Below the pieces are notes generated by a model. The model saw only the letters and a list, made by a program, of their open reading frames with translations. It had not been told where the DNA came from and did not search any database. The position numbers and the translations under genes are program-made. Below are positions 1 to 7,355 of a DNA stretch of 64,000 bases, in pieces (the stretch's first letter is position 1; every line of letters begins with the position of its first letter). Source of the stretch: JAKQDH01 sp029558835 (lineage in GTDB: Bacteria; Planctomycetota; Phycisphaerae; UBA1845); contig DAOQSN010000026.1 in NCBI GenBank assembly GCA_035356615.1, positions 1 to 64,000 of the forward strand, given 5' to 3'.

Positions 1-189
1 GCACCGCGTTCGCCAGCCACACTGTCGCAGGTCATCCAAATGGCCAAACACCAGTCCAGGGCCTGCAAGGCCCTGGCACGTTCGTGCGGCCCCGGGGCGA
101 AGACGCGAGTATCCCCGCGGCCTGGAACCAACGCGCTGCGGGCAAAGAACCAGCGCCTTCCGGGTGAGCAACCGACGTCCTCCTCCGCT

Positions 190-290
190 CGGAGGGCGGA
201 CGGTGGTTGCCAGGGAGTTCGAGTCCCTGGGAGGCCGCCCGCTTCTTTCCTCTTCCTCTTCTCCTGAGCCCGCCCGGAGGACGGACAAGC
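190..290 (+). repeat. R5 hairpin repeat, copy 1
   Basis: The core is a perfect 7-bp stem, CCAGGGA-loop-TCCCTGG (210-230), preceded by GGTGGTTG and followed by a CT-rich tract and CGCCCGGAGG. The same order occurs inverted at about 6800-6900, with the stem kept and the loop differing by one base. The loop carries TTCGAG, which superficially resembles a tRNA T-loop. Confidence 0.65.
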
Positions 291-377
291 CCGCCGGGAC
301 CCTCCGCCCGTCCTCAGCGGATGCAACACATGCCGGCCTCGCGCAGGGAAATACGGACCCTCCACCACGCGCGAGGA

Positions 378-600
378 CGCTAAACACGTGCTCTGGACCC
401 AAGGGACTGATGATAGCCGCGCCTATGCTCGGCTCCGCAGAACGTGCTTACCCGCGACTGCGGCCGCGGGTAAGCACGCAGCCACAACGCCAAGGACGCA
501 GAACACAGACGCGACGGGTCACCAGCGTGCATGCGACCGTGTTCGCGTCGCATACCGACCCCAGCCCGGCGCGGGCGAGGGCACGGCACCCATGACGCCG
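378..600. repeat. R3-family fragments, scrambled
   Basis: The reverse complement of about 420-512 aligns with the left two thirds of the R3 copies at 39045 and 52131: the GTGTT start, CGTCCTTGGCGTTGTGG, then the GCGGGTAAGC hairpin. A further stretch at about 555-596 matches the R3 right third in the direct orientation. A TIR-like GCTAAACACGTGC lies at 379-391. The pieces are not in the order of an intact element. Confidence 0.5.
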
Positions 601-651
601 GCGTCAGCCAACGCTCAGTCAATGACAGACGATGTCGCGGGCAATCGCCAC

Positions 652-693
652 AAGAAAAGGGACGACCGCTGAACACGTGCCTCAGCGGTCGTC
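652..693 (-). terminator. Intrinsic terminator of the PEP-CTERM gene
   Basis: A perfect 12-bp stem (661-672 with 682-693, GACGACCGCTGA) has a 9-nt loop. On the minus strand it is followed by CCCTTTTCTT. It lies 77 nt beyond the stop of the PEP-CTERM gene, in the right orientation. Confidence 0.85.
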
Positions 694-769
694 CGCGATG
701 ATCTCGTCGCTACCATCCGCTCGCATCGAGCCGGACGGCAACGAACCTTGCTTCAGATGTCATCCCATC

Positions 770-1381
770 CTAGCGACGACGCAGCAGCGCCAGGCCGCCG
801 AGGGCGAGCAGGCACAGCGTGCCCGGCTCGGGTACGCAGTGCGACAGCTCGAAACACCAGCTCTTCGTGGCGTCAGGCCCGTAAAGCGTGATGTCCTCCG
901 TCCCGATCTCGGCGCTGTCGATTTCATAGAACCACTGGAACGTATGCGTGGTCCCCGTGGGCCGGCTGATCTGCATGATCCCAGCCTCAGGCACATAGAA
1001 CTCCGTCGGGCAGTCACCCAGACCGATGGTCCAGATGTAGTTGCCGGACTGGGGTAGGGTTGCAGAAAACCCGGCAGCGAACGTCTGGTCGGGATAGAAG
1101 AAGCTGAAATTCAACGCGGCACCCGCTTCGGAGACGCCGCCGATGAACTTCACCGCGCACAGATGGATGTCACCACCGGGCAGGATCGAGTCGTAGTCGT
1201 CGTAGTGCGACGTCAGGCCCCCGTATCCCCCCGTGTTGTCCATGTTCTGGTAGACCACCTCGCACGTCCAATCCCGCGTGCCGCCGGTGGAGCCGAGCGG
1301 CTGCGCGGAAACCACAATGTCAGCCCAAACCGGGCTGGCAAGCAAGCCCGCCAAAGCGAGCACGAGTACCATTCTCTTCAT
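770..1381 (-). CDS. PEP-CTERM sorting domain protein, secreted
   Basis: A 203-residue exported protein. Residues 1-20 form a classical signal peptide (MKRM, then a Leu/Ala core, ending PVWA before DIVV). The last 21 residues form a PEP-CTERM tail: VPEPGT, a short hydrophobic helix, then RRR. In such bacteria this tail is recognised by an exosortase, which anchors or releases the protein at the cell surface. The middle is a beta-rich domain I do not recognise. The start was chosen at 1381 because GGGAGG lies 6-7 nt upstream and the signal peptide begins there; the frame is open further up to 1546. The gene has its own promoter (1676-1704) and terminator (652-693), so it is monocistronic. No exosortase gene is in the window. 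Confidence 0.88.
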   Translation of the reverse strand: MKRMVLVLALAGLLASPVWADIVVSAQPLGSTGGTRDWTCEVVYQNMDNTGGYGGLTSHYDDYDSILPGGDIHLCAVKFIGGVSEAGAALNFSFFYPDQTFAAGFSATLPQSGNYIWTIGLGDCPTEFYVPEAGIMQISRPTGTTHTFQWFYEIDSAEIGTEDITLYGPDATKSWCFELSHCVPEPGTLCLLALGGLALLRRR

Positions 1382-1675
1382 GCTAACCTCCCTTTCCATT
1401 GCTCCCCCTGCGGAGAGCAGCCACGCACTGCGCGCACACACAGACCCCGCACTCCATGATGAGGCACGAGAGGGCAGAAGCTGGTCGGTGCGCATGCACA
1501 ACGGGCGCACAGACCCACCCTCCGTCCGAGGGTGAAATCCTCTCATGACCTCCAGGGGTTGCGCGCAGCAACCTCTTTCCGCGTCCCTTCGTTTTCCTCC
1601 GAACCCTCTGTAGACACTGCAAACAGGACACTCGATGCGCGTGAGCCGTCAAAGGAACCATCAACTGCGCCGTTA

Positions 1676-1704
1676 ACATTACCGGAAGGCACTGTTGTTG
1701 TCAA
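1676..1704 (-). promoter_or_regulatory. Sigma-70-type promoter for the PEP-CTERM gene
   Basis: Read on the minus strand: TTGACA (1699-1704), a 17-nt spacer, then TAATGT (1676-1681), near consensus. Transcription would start near 1669, leaving an unusually long leader of about 290 nt before the start codon at 1381. Confidence 0.65.
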
Positions 1705-2317
1705 TACACAAATCTCTCCCGCCACAGGCCCACCGGACAGAAGCGGCGACTGCATGCGCACGACACTCCCATAACCCCCGTGGTGCCGAAGGCGGCGCGG
1801 GGCATCCTGGGCCTGCGTCCACGCTGGTTGCTTCCGTTGCTGCAATTGCATAGACAGTCAAGGAAATGCAGCATACCCTGCCGCGAGTTGTTGGTTCCTT
1901 GGCGCCACGGCGCCATCCCGTCCTCGAGTGGGTGCCCTCTCCATCATTCTGGGTGCGGCTGCGGCCTGCCACCCACCACGGGCAGGTCCTTCGCAAACCC
2001 CGCGGAATCCCGAGGCGACGAGCCGTGCCGGCCGCGGTAACCGACCCCTTCGAGACTTGGCTTCGCGGGGAGTCGAGGCTGCGTTCGGGTTGCATTGCCC
2101 GGCGTGCTCTGCGGAGGATGTGGGGGGCAGCCCGTCCAACCCGCCGTGGGCGACTCAGCACCGCCGGTTCGAACCGCAGCGGTGAGGGACTACACCCACA
2201 CCAACGCGGATGGAACGGAATGACCCACCCCGGTGGGCTTCGCCGCGCGGATTTCCCCTCCCACTCCGGGCCCAGCTTCAGCGGTGGGCATGTCCCAAGG
2301 GGTGGCGATACGGGCTG
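1705..2317. other. Gene-free stretch
   Basis: About 610 bases between the PEP-CTERM promoter and acpS. Open frames exist on both strands but have low-complexity composition rich in Arg, Pro and Gly, no ribosome binding sites and no recognisable domain. I see no tRNA or structured RNA that I can support. Confidence 0.5.
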
Positions 2318-2698
2318 CTACCCAACCGCGATGGCGACGGCAGCCGCGTGCTGCCGGGTGTGGGTGATGGAAACACGCACGTCGCTCAGCCCCAGTCGTG
2401 CGGCCACGGCGGCCGTCTCCCCGTGCAGCGTGACGAGTGGTTGACCGAGAGCGTCGGGCAGGACCTCCATGTCCGTCCAGGCGATTTGGCCGCGCCAACC
2501 GGTGCCGATCATCTTGAGGATGGCCTCCTTGGCCGCCCAACGCCCCGCGACGAACTGCGTCGGGTCCTTGTGCCGGGCGGCCTGCGCGCGCTCGGCCGGC
2601 GTCAGCACGCGCTCGAGGAACCGCTCGCCATGCTTCGCCAGCATCCGCGCGATGCGCGCGCACTCGACCAGATCAATACCATGCCGCAGGTCGGTCAT
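2318..2698 (-). CDS. acpS: Holo-[acyl-carrier-protein] synthase
   Basis: A 126-residue 4'-phosphopantetheinyl transferase that moves phosphopantetheine from coenzyme A to the serine of acyl carrier protein, activating fatty acid synthesis in the cytosol. The family signatures are present: GIDLVE at residues 7-12 with the metal-binding Asp9, WAAKEAILK at 54-62 with Glu58, and the C-terminal SITHTRQHAAAVAI strand. Length is normal. It starts with ATG and is divergent from the S20-like gene, so the two probably share the region 2700-2880 for their promoters. Confidence 0.95.
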   Translation of the reverse strand: MTDLRHGIDLVECARIARMLAKHGERFLERVLTPAERAQAARHKDPTQFVAGRWAAKEAILKMIGTGWRGQIAWTDMEVLPDALGQPLVTLHGETAAVAARLGLSDVRVSITHTRQHAAAVAIAVG

Positions 2699-2887
2699 GT
2701 GGGCAGCATACTACCCGCTCGCGCCCGCACAAGCGCCGCCCGCGTCCGCGCGGCCGCTCTCCACAGGGAGAAGCTCCCTGGAGGCGTCCCGTCCAGAATC
2801 GATGTGCTCGCGCCGCCTGCGGACCTGCACCCGACGCGCTCGAGCCCCACCCCCGATCACCGGCACGGGAGTCCAAAGTCGCGTCGA

Positions 2888-3145
2888 TTGCCGCGCCTCG
2901 CTGGGAACCGAAAGCGTCATCGGCCGCGGAGGTTCGACTGGACGACCGAGATCCGCAAGTTCATGGATGCCGTGCGCACCGGCGGCGTGGAAAAGGTGCC
3001 TGAGCGCCTCGTCGCGGTCACCAATAAGGCGGACCAGACGGCCGCCAAGCGCACCCTGCACCGCAACACGGCCGCCCGCCGCGAATCCCGCATGGCCCGC
3101 CGCCTCAACGCCCTGCAAGCCAAAAAGCAAACGCTCGCCACGTAA
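2888..3145 (+). CDS. rpsT: 30S ribosomal protein S20-like; start codon uncertain
   Basis: The C-terminal two thirds are clearly S20: TEIRKFMDAV, then KADQTAAKRTLHRNTAARRE and SRMARRLNAL, matching the helical bundle that binds 16S rRNA. The family's usual MxxxKSAxKRxRQ beginning is poor here: the frame reads SPKSRRLPRLAGNRKRHRPR without an ATG in front. The TTG at 2888 gives 85 residues, the family's usual size, but lacks a good ribosome binding site. A GTG at 2804 would give 113 residues with a Pro-rich extension. An N-terminal frameshift, sequence error or unusual initiation codon is possible. Confidence 0.75.
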   Translation: MPRLAGNRKRHRPRRFDWTTEIRKFMDAVRTGGVEKVPERLVAVTNKADQTAAKRTLHRNTAARRESRMARRLNALQAKKQTLAT

Positions 3146-3174
3146 GCGCCCACAGTGTAAGAGCTGGCCGCGCG

Positions 3175-3212
3175 ACCCCTCTCCCCCTCGGGGAGAGGGC
3201 AGGGTGAGGGGT
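3175..3212. repeat. R2 hairpin repeat, copy 1
   Basis: CCCTCTCCCC/GGGGAGAGGG hairpin followed by CAGGGTGAGGGG. It lies just downstream of the S20 gene and could form a 3' end stem, but no T tract follows. The same motif recurs at 6584, 7204, 39030 (interrupted) and 61323. Confidence 0.8.
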
Positions 3213-3349
3213 GAATCCCGCGTCGTCTCAAGTTCCGTCAGTCGTTTCGCTGCCAGCCACGGGGAGTGCGTGAGACATTATAGGGGTCGGGCTGCGGCGC
3301 AGCATTGCCCAGCAAGGCGACGACGCGAGAATCGAGTCCGTCTCCGTGC

Positions 3350-3376
3350 AAAACGTCCTGCGGGCGTCTCGCCCGC
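3350..3376 (-). terminator. Possible terminator of the 3382-3981 gene
   Basis: Perfect 7-bp stem GCGGGCG-loop-CGCCCGC (3360-3376), followed on the minus strand by AGGACGTTTTGC. The T run is short, so this is tentative. Confidence 0.4.
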
Positions 3377-3381
3377 TATTC

Positions 3382-3981
3382 TCACAACAGAGGGGCTCGT
3401 CGCTCGGTGCTCTCGCTGACGATCCGGGCGACGTCCTCCCTCCACTCTTGGCTCATTCCCTCAATCTGCTCTTCGCAGGATGTAACCGCGACAGCGGCTG
3501 TAATCGCCTGGAGATCATCCAGCGACTGGAAGGTTGTCGGCGTCCCAACGGCGGTTAGTGCCTCATGCGGCGGGAGGCGCGCAGGCAGCTTGCCAAACGG
3601 TTCGCAGATGGTCGGATTCTCCCAGTAGAGCCAAGCCTTCTCGGTACGACCCGTCTTCCAGAGGATCCTGTCGATCGTCACGGGGAATGCGCTGAGGTTA
3701 ATGACGGTCACAACGGGGCGCGGGCGCGGGTCCTCGCCCTGTCCGACGAGGGACCTCATGCCGGGTTTAACGACAAGGCGAACCTGACCCTCGTCCTCCT
3801 GCATCTTAAGCGCCTTCGCGGCCAGTTCGTTGGCCTCCCGACTGATGCTGTTCGCTTCTTTCGCCGCCCGGTTCGAGCGGCTTGACTGAATCAGGGCGAA
3901 GAGTGCGGCGCACAGCCCGAGCACGGAGATGGCATTCGCCCAATCAAGCGCTTGCACGCCCTCGGCGACAATACGGAACAT
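3382..3981 (-). CDS. Unknown protein, one membrane segment and coiled coil
   Basis: A 199-residue protein I do not recognise. One predicted transmembrane helix at about residues 12-31 is followed by a charged, Ala/Glu-rich helical stretch to about residue 60, then a beta-rich soluble domain of about 120 residues. The start at 3981 is supported by GGAGG seven bases upstream; the frame is open 45 nt further but without a site. It is the last gene of a small accessory patch (3.4-5.6 kb) and has its own promoter at 4192-4220 followed by a leader of about 200 nt. Confidence 0.65.
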   Translation of the reverse strand: MFRIVAEGVQALDWANAISVLGLCAALFALIQSSRSNRAAKEANSISREANELAAKALKMQEDEGQVRLVVKPGMRSLVGQGEDPRPRPVVTVINLSAFPVTIDRILWKTGRTEKAWLYWENPTICEPFGKLPARLPPHEALTAVGTPTTFQSLDDLQAITAAVAVTSCEEQIEGMSQEWREDVARIVSESTERRAPLL

Positions 3982-4191
3982 CCCAATACCTCCAACCACG
4001 CGCAACGCGGCGCACGCAGGCGTCAACGCTCAGATCTCGCCACCTCTTCGGCGCAAATTCAACACCGTCGCCACGCGATCCTTTCAACAACTTTCTGCGG
4101 GGTCCGGTCCACGGTGCTCATTCATCGCCCTCCACTAACAGATCAGGCGCGACAGTGGGCATCGCATCACTCCGCTGCGAATGCCAAGCAC

Positions 4192-4220
4192 ATTGTATCC
4201 CGACCGGGGCTTGCGGGCAA
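4192..4220 (-). promoter_or_regulatory. Promoter, module copy 1
   Basis: Minus strand TTGCCC (4215-4220), 17-nt spacer, TACAAT (4192-4197). The first bases after the -10 box (reading towards GGCATTCGCA) closely match those after the -10 box at 5665, so the two promoters look duplicated. Confidence 0.6.
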
Positions 4221-4246
4221 CGTTAGGCAGGGCGGGCTTTGCCCGA

Positions 4247-4531
4247 TCAGGGGTTTCGGCGTGCCTCATCCGCACACCAGCGAAAGAAGCGTGTGCCGAA
4301 GCCAACGCGGTATTTCTCGAGCGTGTCCGCGAGCTCATCAAGCTCGGCGGCGAATTCCGCGCCGGGACGCATTCTCTCCAGGGCTTCGTATTCAAAAACG
4401 GGCATGTGCGCGATTGTCCGCGCGTCGCGTTCGGCTTCGCACGGGAACCACCTGTTCTCGTTGGCGATGAGCACCTCCCACTGTCCAGCGCGTTGGCGCA
4501 CAGCGAGCGGCTGCGGCGTAGACACAGACAT
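4247..4531 (-). CDS. Unknown small soluble protein
   Basis: A 94-residue protein with no membrane segment and no motif I recognise; it ends in an acidic helix followed by an Arg-rich tail (RFFRWCADEARRNP). The start at 4531 was chosen because AAGGAG lies about 8 nt upstream; an open extension to 4600 overlaps the upstream gene. It follows the 4555-5331 gene by 23 nt on the same strand, so the two are probably co-transcribed. Confidence 0.55.
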   Translation of the reverse strand: MSVSTPQPLAVRQRAGQWEVLIANENRWFPCEAERDARTIAHMPVFEYEALERMRPGAEFAAELDELADTLEKYRVGFGTRFFRWCADEARRNP

Positions 4532-4554
4532 CGAGTATACTCCTTGAAATAGCG

Positions 4555-5331
4555 TTATCTCGGGGGCGGGTTCTCGCGCCCACCCAAACCACTCATGCAA
4601 CGTTTGAACAAAGCGTCAGCCTGTTCCTCCAGAATCGGCGGGGTCAGAGCGTCCAACACTCCTCTCCCTGACGGGAACCGAAGAACCGCCTTGGGGTATT
4701 TCGTCGCGTAATCGAGAAGGCAGCTGCGCCATGCGCCGTCCTCGACCTCTGCGTCGCTCACGTCAAGGTCCTGGCTGATCCCCAGTCGCTGGGCGTGCAG
4801 TCGGTAGGCAATGAAGAAGTTGATCTCCGACGACGTGAATGGCTGACCGATGACCCGATTATGCCAAGAAACAAACGGATGCTCCACGAAAAAGGCGACA
4901 ATCTCGCTGAGGATGAGCCCCGCAACCCACCACATGGCGCCGACCCAAGACCGGAAGTACACCACAATCGGCACCTCTGCGACAAAGAGAACTCCGTAAC
5001 CGCACACGTAGCTGAAGATGTGGGCAAGGAAGAGCAGCCCCGTCGAGCGAACCACCACGATGAATCCAAGCTGCGTGAGAAGGATGCCCGCCACCCTCCC
5101 GAGCACTAGGGCAAGTGGAATGGTCCAAACAGGAAGCTGCTCACCCCAAACCACAACGACGAACCCCGCAACAAGGGCGAGTACCTCGGGCGCTTCTTCA
5201 ATGGCCTCGCAGGTTTTGAGAACCCGGAACGCATCCGTCTTTGCGTTCTTGATCCAAAGACGCGCAAGAAGCCCAAACGCCCAAGGCAATTCGAGACGAA
5301 CCTTCAAACCACGTGGCGTCATGAGGCCCAT
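4555..5331 (-). CDS. Unknown multi-pass membrane protein
   Basis: A 258-residue integral membrane protein. Hydrophobic segments lie at about residues 50-66, 70-94, 97-124 and 127-148; about 110 soluble residues follow. No family signature is evident. It starts with ATG but the ribosome binding site (GAAGGGAT, about 12 nt away) is weak. It lies between the HicB-like gene and the 94-residue gene, all on the minus strand, in a stretch that looks less GC-rich than the housekeeping genes, consistent with transfer (not calculated). Confidence 0.6.
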   Translation of the reverse strand: MGLMTPRGLKVRLELPWAFGLLARLWIKNAKTDAFRVLKTCEAIEEAPEVLALVAGFVVVVWGEQLPVWTIPLALVLGRVAGILLTQLGFIVVVRSTGLLFLAHIFSYVCGYGVLFVAEVPIVVYFRSWVGAMWWVAGLILSEIVAFFVEHPFVSWHNRVIGQPFTSSEINFFIAYRLHAQRLGISQDLDVSDAEVEDGAWRSCLLDYATKYPKAVLRFPSGRGVLDALTPPILEEQADALFKRCMSGLGGRENPPPR

Positions 5332-5380
5332 GGTTCACACATCCCTTCAGCCTCCGCGCAGGAAACTGGCGCGAGCTTGG

Positions 5381-5605
5381 TCACAGGGCAACCTCAACGG
5401 GCTTGATCAACAAATCCTCTCGGGGGATGGGTTCGCCGTGGGCTTCGACGCTCTCCAGGTACGCTCCGATCGCCTCGCGGATGTTGTCGATCGCCTCGTC
5501 CAGGGAATCGCCCTGCGAATGACAACCCTTCAGGGCTGGGGAATAAGCGTGAAATCCGCCATCCGCCTCACGTTCAAGAATAATCGTATAGCGATAGGTA
5601 GCCAC
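5381..5605 (-). CDS. hicB: HicB-like antitoxin-family protein (orphan)
   Basis: A 74-residue protein of the HicB / UPF0150 fold, recognised by YTIILEREADGGFHAYSPAL, then KGCHSQGDSLDEAIDNIREA and IGAYLE. HicB proteins normally neutralise the HicA mRNA interferase by occupying it and often repress their own operon. It initiates at GTG with AAGGAG about 8 nt upstream and a promoter 60 nt upstream. No HicA (about 60-80 residues with a double-stranded-RNA-binding fold) is visible on either side, and it lacks the extra C-terminal DNA-binding domain of long HicBs, so it may be a solitary family member rather than a working toxin-antitoxin partner. Confidence 0.8.
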   Translation of the reverse strand: MATYRYTIILEREADGGFHAYSPALKGCHSQGDSLDEAIDNIREAIGAYLESVEAHGEPIPREDLLIKPVEVAL

Positions 5606-5664
5606 CGGTCTTACTCCTTACATGACTCTGGGCATCGCCTTCCCCCATTGCGGATGCCGAGGGC

Positions 5665-5693
5665 ATTGTATCACACCGGCAACCACCGGACAA
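5665..5693 (-). promoter_or_regulatory. Promoter of the HicB-like gene, module copy 2
   Basis: Minus strand TTGTCC (5688-5693), 17-nt spacer, TACAAT (5665-5670), with a following GGCATCCGCA that matches the segment after the promoter at 4192-4220. Confidence 0.65.
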
Positions 5694-5777
5694 CAAAAAC
5701 GCGTGGCGATCTCGGCCCGCCGGGCGCGACGCAAGTCGTGCGGATTTCGCCACGCGACGCGCCGCTGCCGTTCGCTC

Positions 5778-6569
5778 CTACGGCGCCAGCCGTGGGGCTT
5801 GCGTGGGCACGTGGCGGTAGGCGTAGTCGGCGTTGGTGAGAAGCTGGTCGATGGCGGCCGGGATGGCCATGGGGTTCGCAAACACCTCACGCGCCAGCGC
5901 GAGCACGTTGTCCTTGTTCGTGAAGCAGCGCACCGAGCCATCGCGAAACAGGATGTTCACGAGCCGGGCCTCGTGGTTCGTGTGGAAGAGCTCGCCGGGC
6001 CCGAGGCTGTTGATGTCCAATACCAGCGCCTCGACCGGCACGGGCACGTCGTCGATCACGTTCGTGCCGAGCCGGTCCAGTTGCCCGGCGCCGGCGTCCG
6101 TCGGAAGCTGGTCGAGCTGCCGGTACAGGTAGGAGCAATATGCATCTGCGCCGGTGCCCAGCTTGGGCAGCTCCTCTTCGATATCGAGGTTGTCGTCGGC
6201 CGGACAGTACAGCAGCTTCGCTTCCGTCGTCACCGTCCGCAGCAGCACGCCGAGCCCGACGTAATGATCCGGTGGATGCGGCCCGGGCGGGTCTTCGTCG
6301 GCCGTCCAGATCTGATTGGTGGCCACGTGGTTGCCGCTGAAATCATAAGGGTGCTGCGGGCCCGGACCGCACGGGATGCGACCGTAACACGCACCCGCGT
6401 AAAGGTGGATGGCCGTGCCGATCTGGCGAAGTTGACTGCCGCACGCCACCCGCCGCGCCTGCTGCCGCGCCCCGCTCAACCCCGGCAGCAACACACTGAG
6501 CAACAAGGCCACGATCGCAATGACGACCAGCAACTCGACCAGGCTGAACGCTGCGTTGCGCTTCCTCAC
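5778..6569 (-). CDS. Type II secretion / pilin-like pseudopilin (planctomycete H-Xn-DG family)
   Basis: A 263-residue prepilin-like protein. A short basic leader (MRKRNAA) precedes FSLVELLVVIAIVALLLSVL, the N-terminal methylation/assembly helix, with Glu at +5 of the mature protein. The residue before the cleavage site is Ala rather than the usual Gly. Near the C-terminus NHEARLVNILFRDG resembles the H-X9-DG processing-associated motif with one extra residue. It would be cleaved by prepilin peptidase and packed into a pseudopilus at the inner membrane. Initiation is at GTG (6569); its Shine-Dalgarno (GGGGGAGGA) is supplied by the adjacent R2 repeat. The family is highly paralogous in planctomycetes; the exact role is unknown. 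Confidence 0.85.
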   Translation of the reverse strand: MRKRNAAFSLVELLVVIAIVALLLSVLLPGLSGARQQARRVACGSQLRQIGTAIHLYAGACYGRIPCGPGPQHPYDFSGNHVATNQIWTADEDPPGPHPPDHYVGLGVLLRTVTTEAKLLYCPADDNLDIEEELPKLGTGADAYCSYLYRQLDQLPTDAGAGQLDRLGTNVIDDVPVPVEALVLDINSLGPGELFHTNHEARLVNILFRDGSVRCFTNKDNVLALAREVFANPMAIPAAIDQLLTNADYAYRHVPTQAPRLAP

Positions 6570-6583
6570 GATGTCCGCGTCCT

Positions 6584-6625
6584 CCCCCTCTCCCCCTCGG
6601 GGGAGAGGGTCGGGGTGAGGGGGCA
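6584..6625. repeat. R2 hairpin repeat, copy 2
   Basis: CCCCCTCTCC..GGGGGAGAGGG followed by TCGGGGTGAGGGGG. It directly abuts the start of the pseudopilin gene and provides its ribosome-binding sequence. Confidence 0.8.
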
Positions 6626-6799
6626 GGCCGCGAGCTGTCGATGCTGCCGAACGCTTCATTGGCTTCACCAGTCGCGGACCAGGAGAGAGACTACCGCTTC
6701 GTCTGGCAAAACCCCGAAGTCTCTGGCCACCATCTCGCACCTTTCGGGAGGGTACGGAACAGTGAGACGATGGGCTTGCCTGCCAGACGCCCGGAGATT

Positions 6800-6900
6800 C
6801 CTCGCCACTGTCGCCCGCCCTCCGGGCGGAAAGGAAGAAGAAGAGAGTCCGGGTTCGCCCGCCAGGGACTCGAAATCCCTGGCAACAACCACGCGCCCCG
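6800..6900 (-). repeat. R5 hairpin repeat, copy 2 (inverted)
   Basis: The reverse complement matches 190-290 in order: GTGGTTG, the CCAGGGA/TCCCTGG stem (6862-6882), a CT-rich tract and CGCCCGGAGGG. Confidence 0.65.
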
Positions 6901-6966
6901 CCGGGCGAAGCACTGGTGCTCTCCGGGCGAAGCACCAGTATTCTCCGAGCTGAGCATCAGCACTCT
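6901..6966 (+). repeat. 22-bp tandem repeat, three units
   Basis: Units begin at 6901, 6923 and 6945 (CCGGGCGAAGCACTGGTGCT and two diverging copies). It immediately follows the inverted R5 copy. Confidence 0.7.
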
Positions 6967-7203
6967 CTGTCAGCTGGGCGGTGCGAAACCCCCCGCGCCC
7001 GGAGGGCGAACGACTGCTGCCCAGGTCCACAAGCCGGAGCATCAGATCACTGTACCCGCCGCAGCCGGTAGCCGCCCTTGGCATTGCGCTTGCAACTTAG
7101 CCCGCGGGCTTGAACAATGCCAGCCCGGCGCAGGCGGCGCGCGACGCGACTCCCTGCCCTCAACGAGTGATGCGGGGGGTGGGTCGGGTCGCGGCGGCGT
7201 TTC

Positions 7204-7240
7204 CCCTCACCCTACCCTCTCCCCCGAGGGGAGAGGGGTC
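7204..7240. repeat. R2 hairpin repeat, copy 3 (inverted)
   Basis: CCCTCACCCTACCCTCTCCC followed by CCGAGGGGAGAGGGG: the same element as at 3175 in the opposite orientation. Confidence 0.8.
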
Positions 7241-7250
7241 ATGGGTGCCG

Positions 7251-7337
7251 CGCCGAGGTCTGGAGGGCTGAGGTCTGAATCGCTGGGGTCTGCAACGCCG
7301 ACGTTTGGTGCGCCGAGGTTCGGAGCTGTGAGGCTCC
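7251..7337 (+). repeat. 15-bp tandem repeat upstream of mnmG
   Basis: About five and a half imperfect units of GGTCTGNANNGCYGA ending 18 nt before the mnmG start. A 15-bp period keeps one reading frame open on both strands. Confidence 0.75.
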
Positions 7338-7355
7338 GTAACGGGGCAGCGGCTG

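Larger units (their letters stand above)
1..651. other. Gene-free stretch, mosaic of repeat fragments
   Basis: I find no convincing gene here; the open frames are short, arginine/proline-rich and mutually overlapping. The stretch contains an R5 hairpin copy (190-290) and pieces of the R3 family (378-600): a tract ending AACGCCAAGGACGCAGAACA near 511 is the reverse complement of the R3 left part, and the GAGGGCACGGCACCCA near 578-593 matches the R3 right part in the other orientation. It therefore looks like a graveyard of short repeats. Confidence 0.6.
6570..7355. other. Gene-free stretch packed with short repeats
   Basis: These 786 bases separate the divergent pseudopilin and mnmG. In order they hold an R2 hairpin, an inverted R5 copy, a 22-bp tandem repeat, further CG-rich palindromes, a second R2 hairpin and a 15-bp tandem repeat that ends about 18 nt before the mnmG start. 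No open frame here looks like a gene. Confidence 0.75.

Noticed and set aside
210..230. TTCGAG loop in a 7-bp stem, like a tRNA T-arm
   Set aside because: No acceptor, D or anticodon arms are found around it and the same hairpin recurs at 6862-6882; it is the R5 repeat.
1866..2444. Open frame of 192 residues upstream of acpS
   Set aside because: Partly antisense to acpS; Arg/Pro/Gly-rich; no ribosome binding site or recognisable domain.
5606..5941. HicA partner for the HicB-like protein
   Set aside because: The frames on either side are Arg-rich shadows and none has the small double-stranded-RNA-binding-like HicA pattern.
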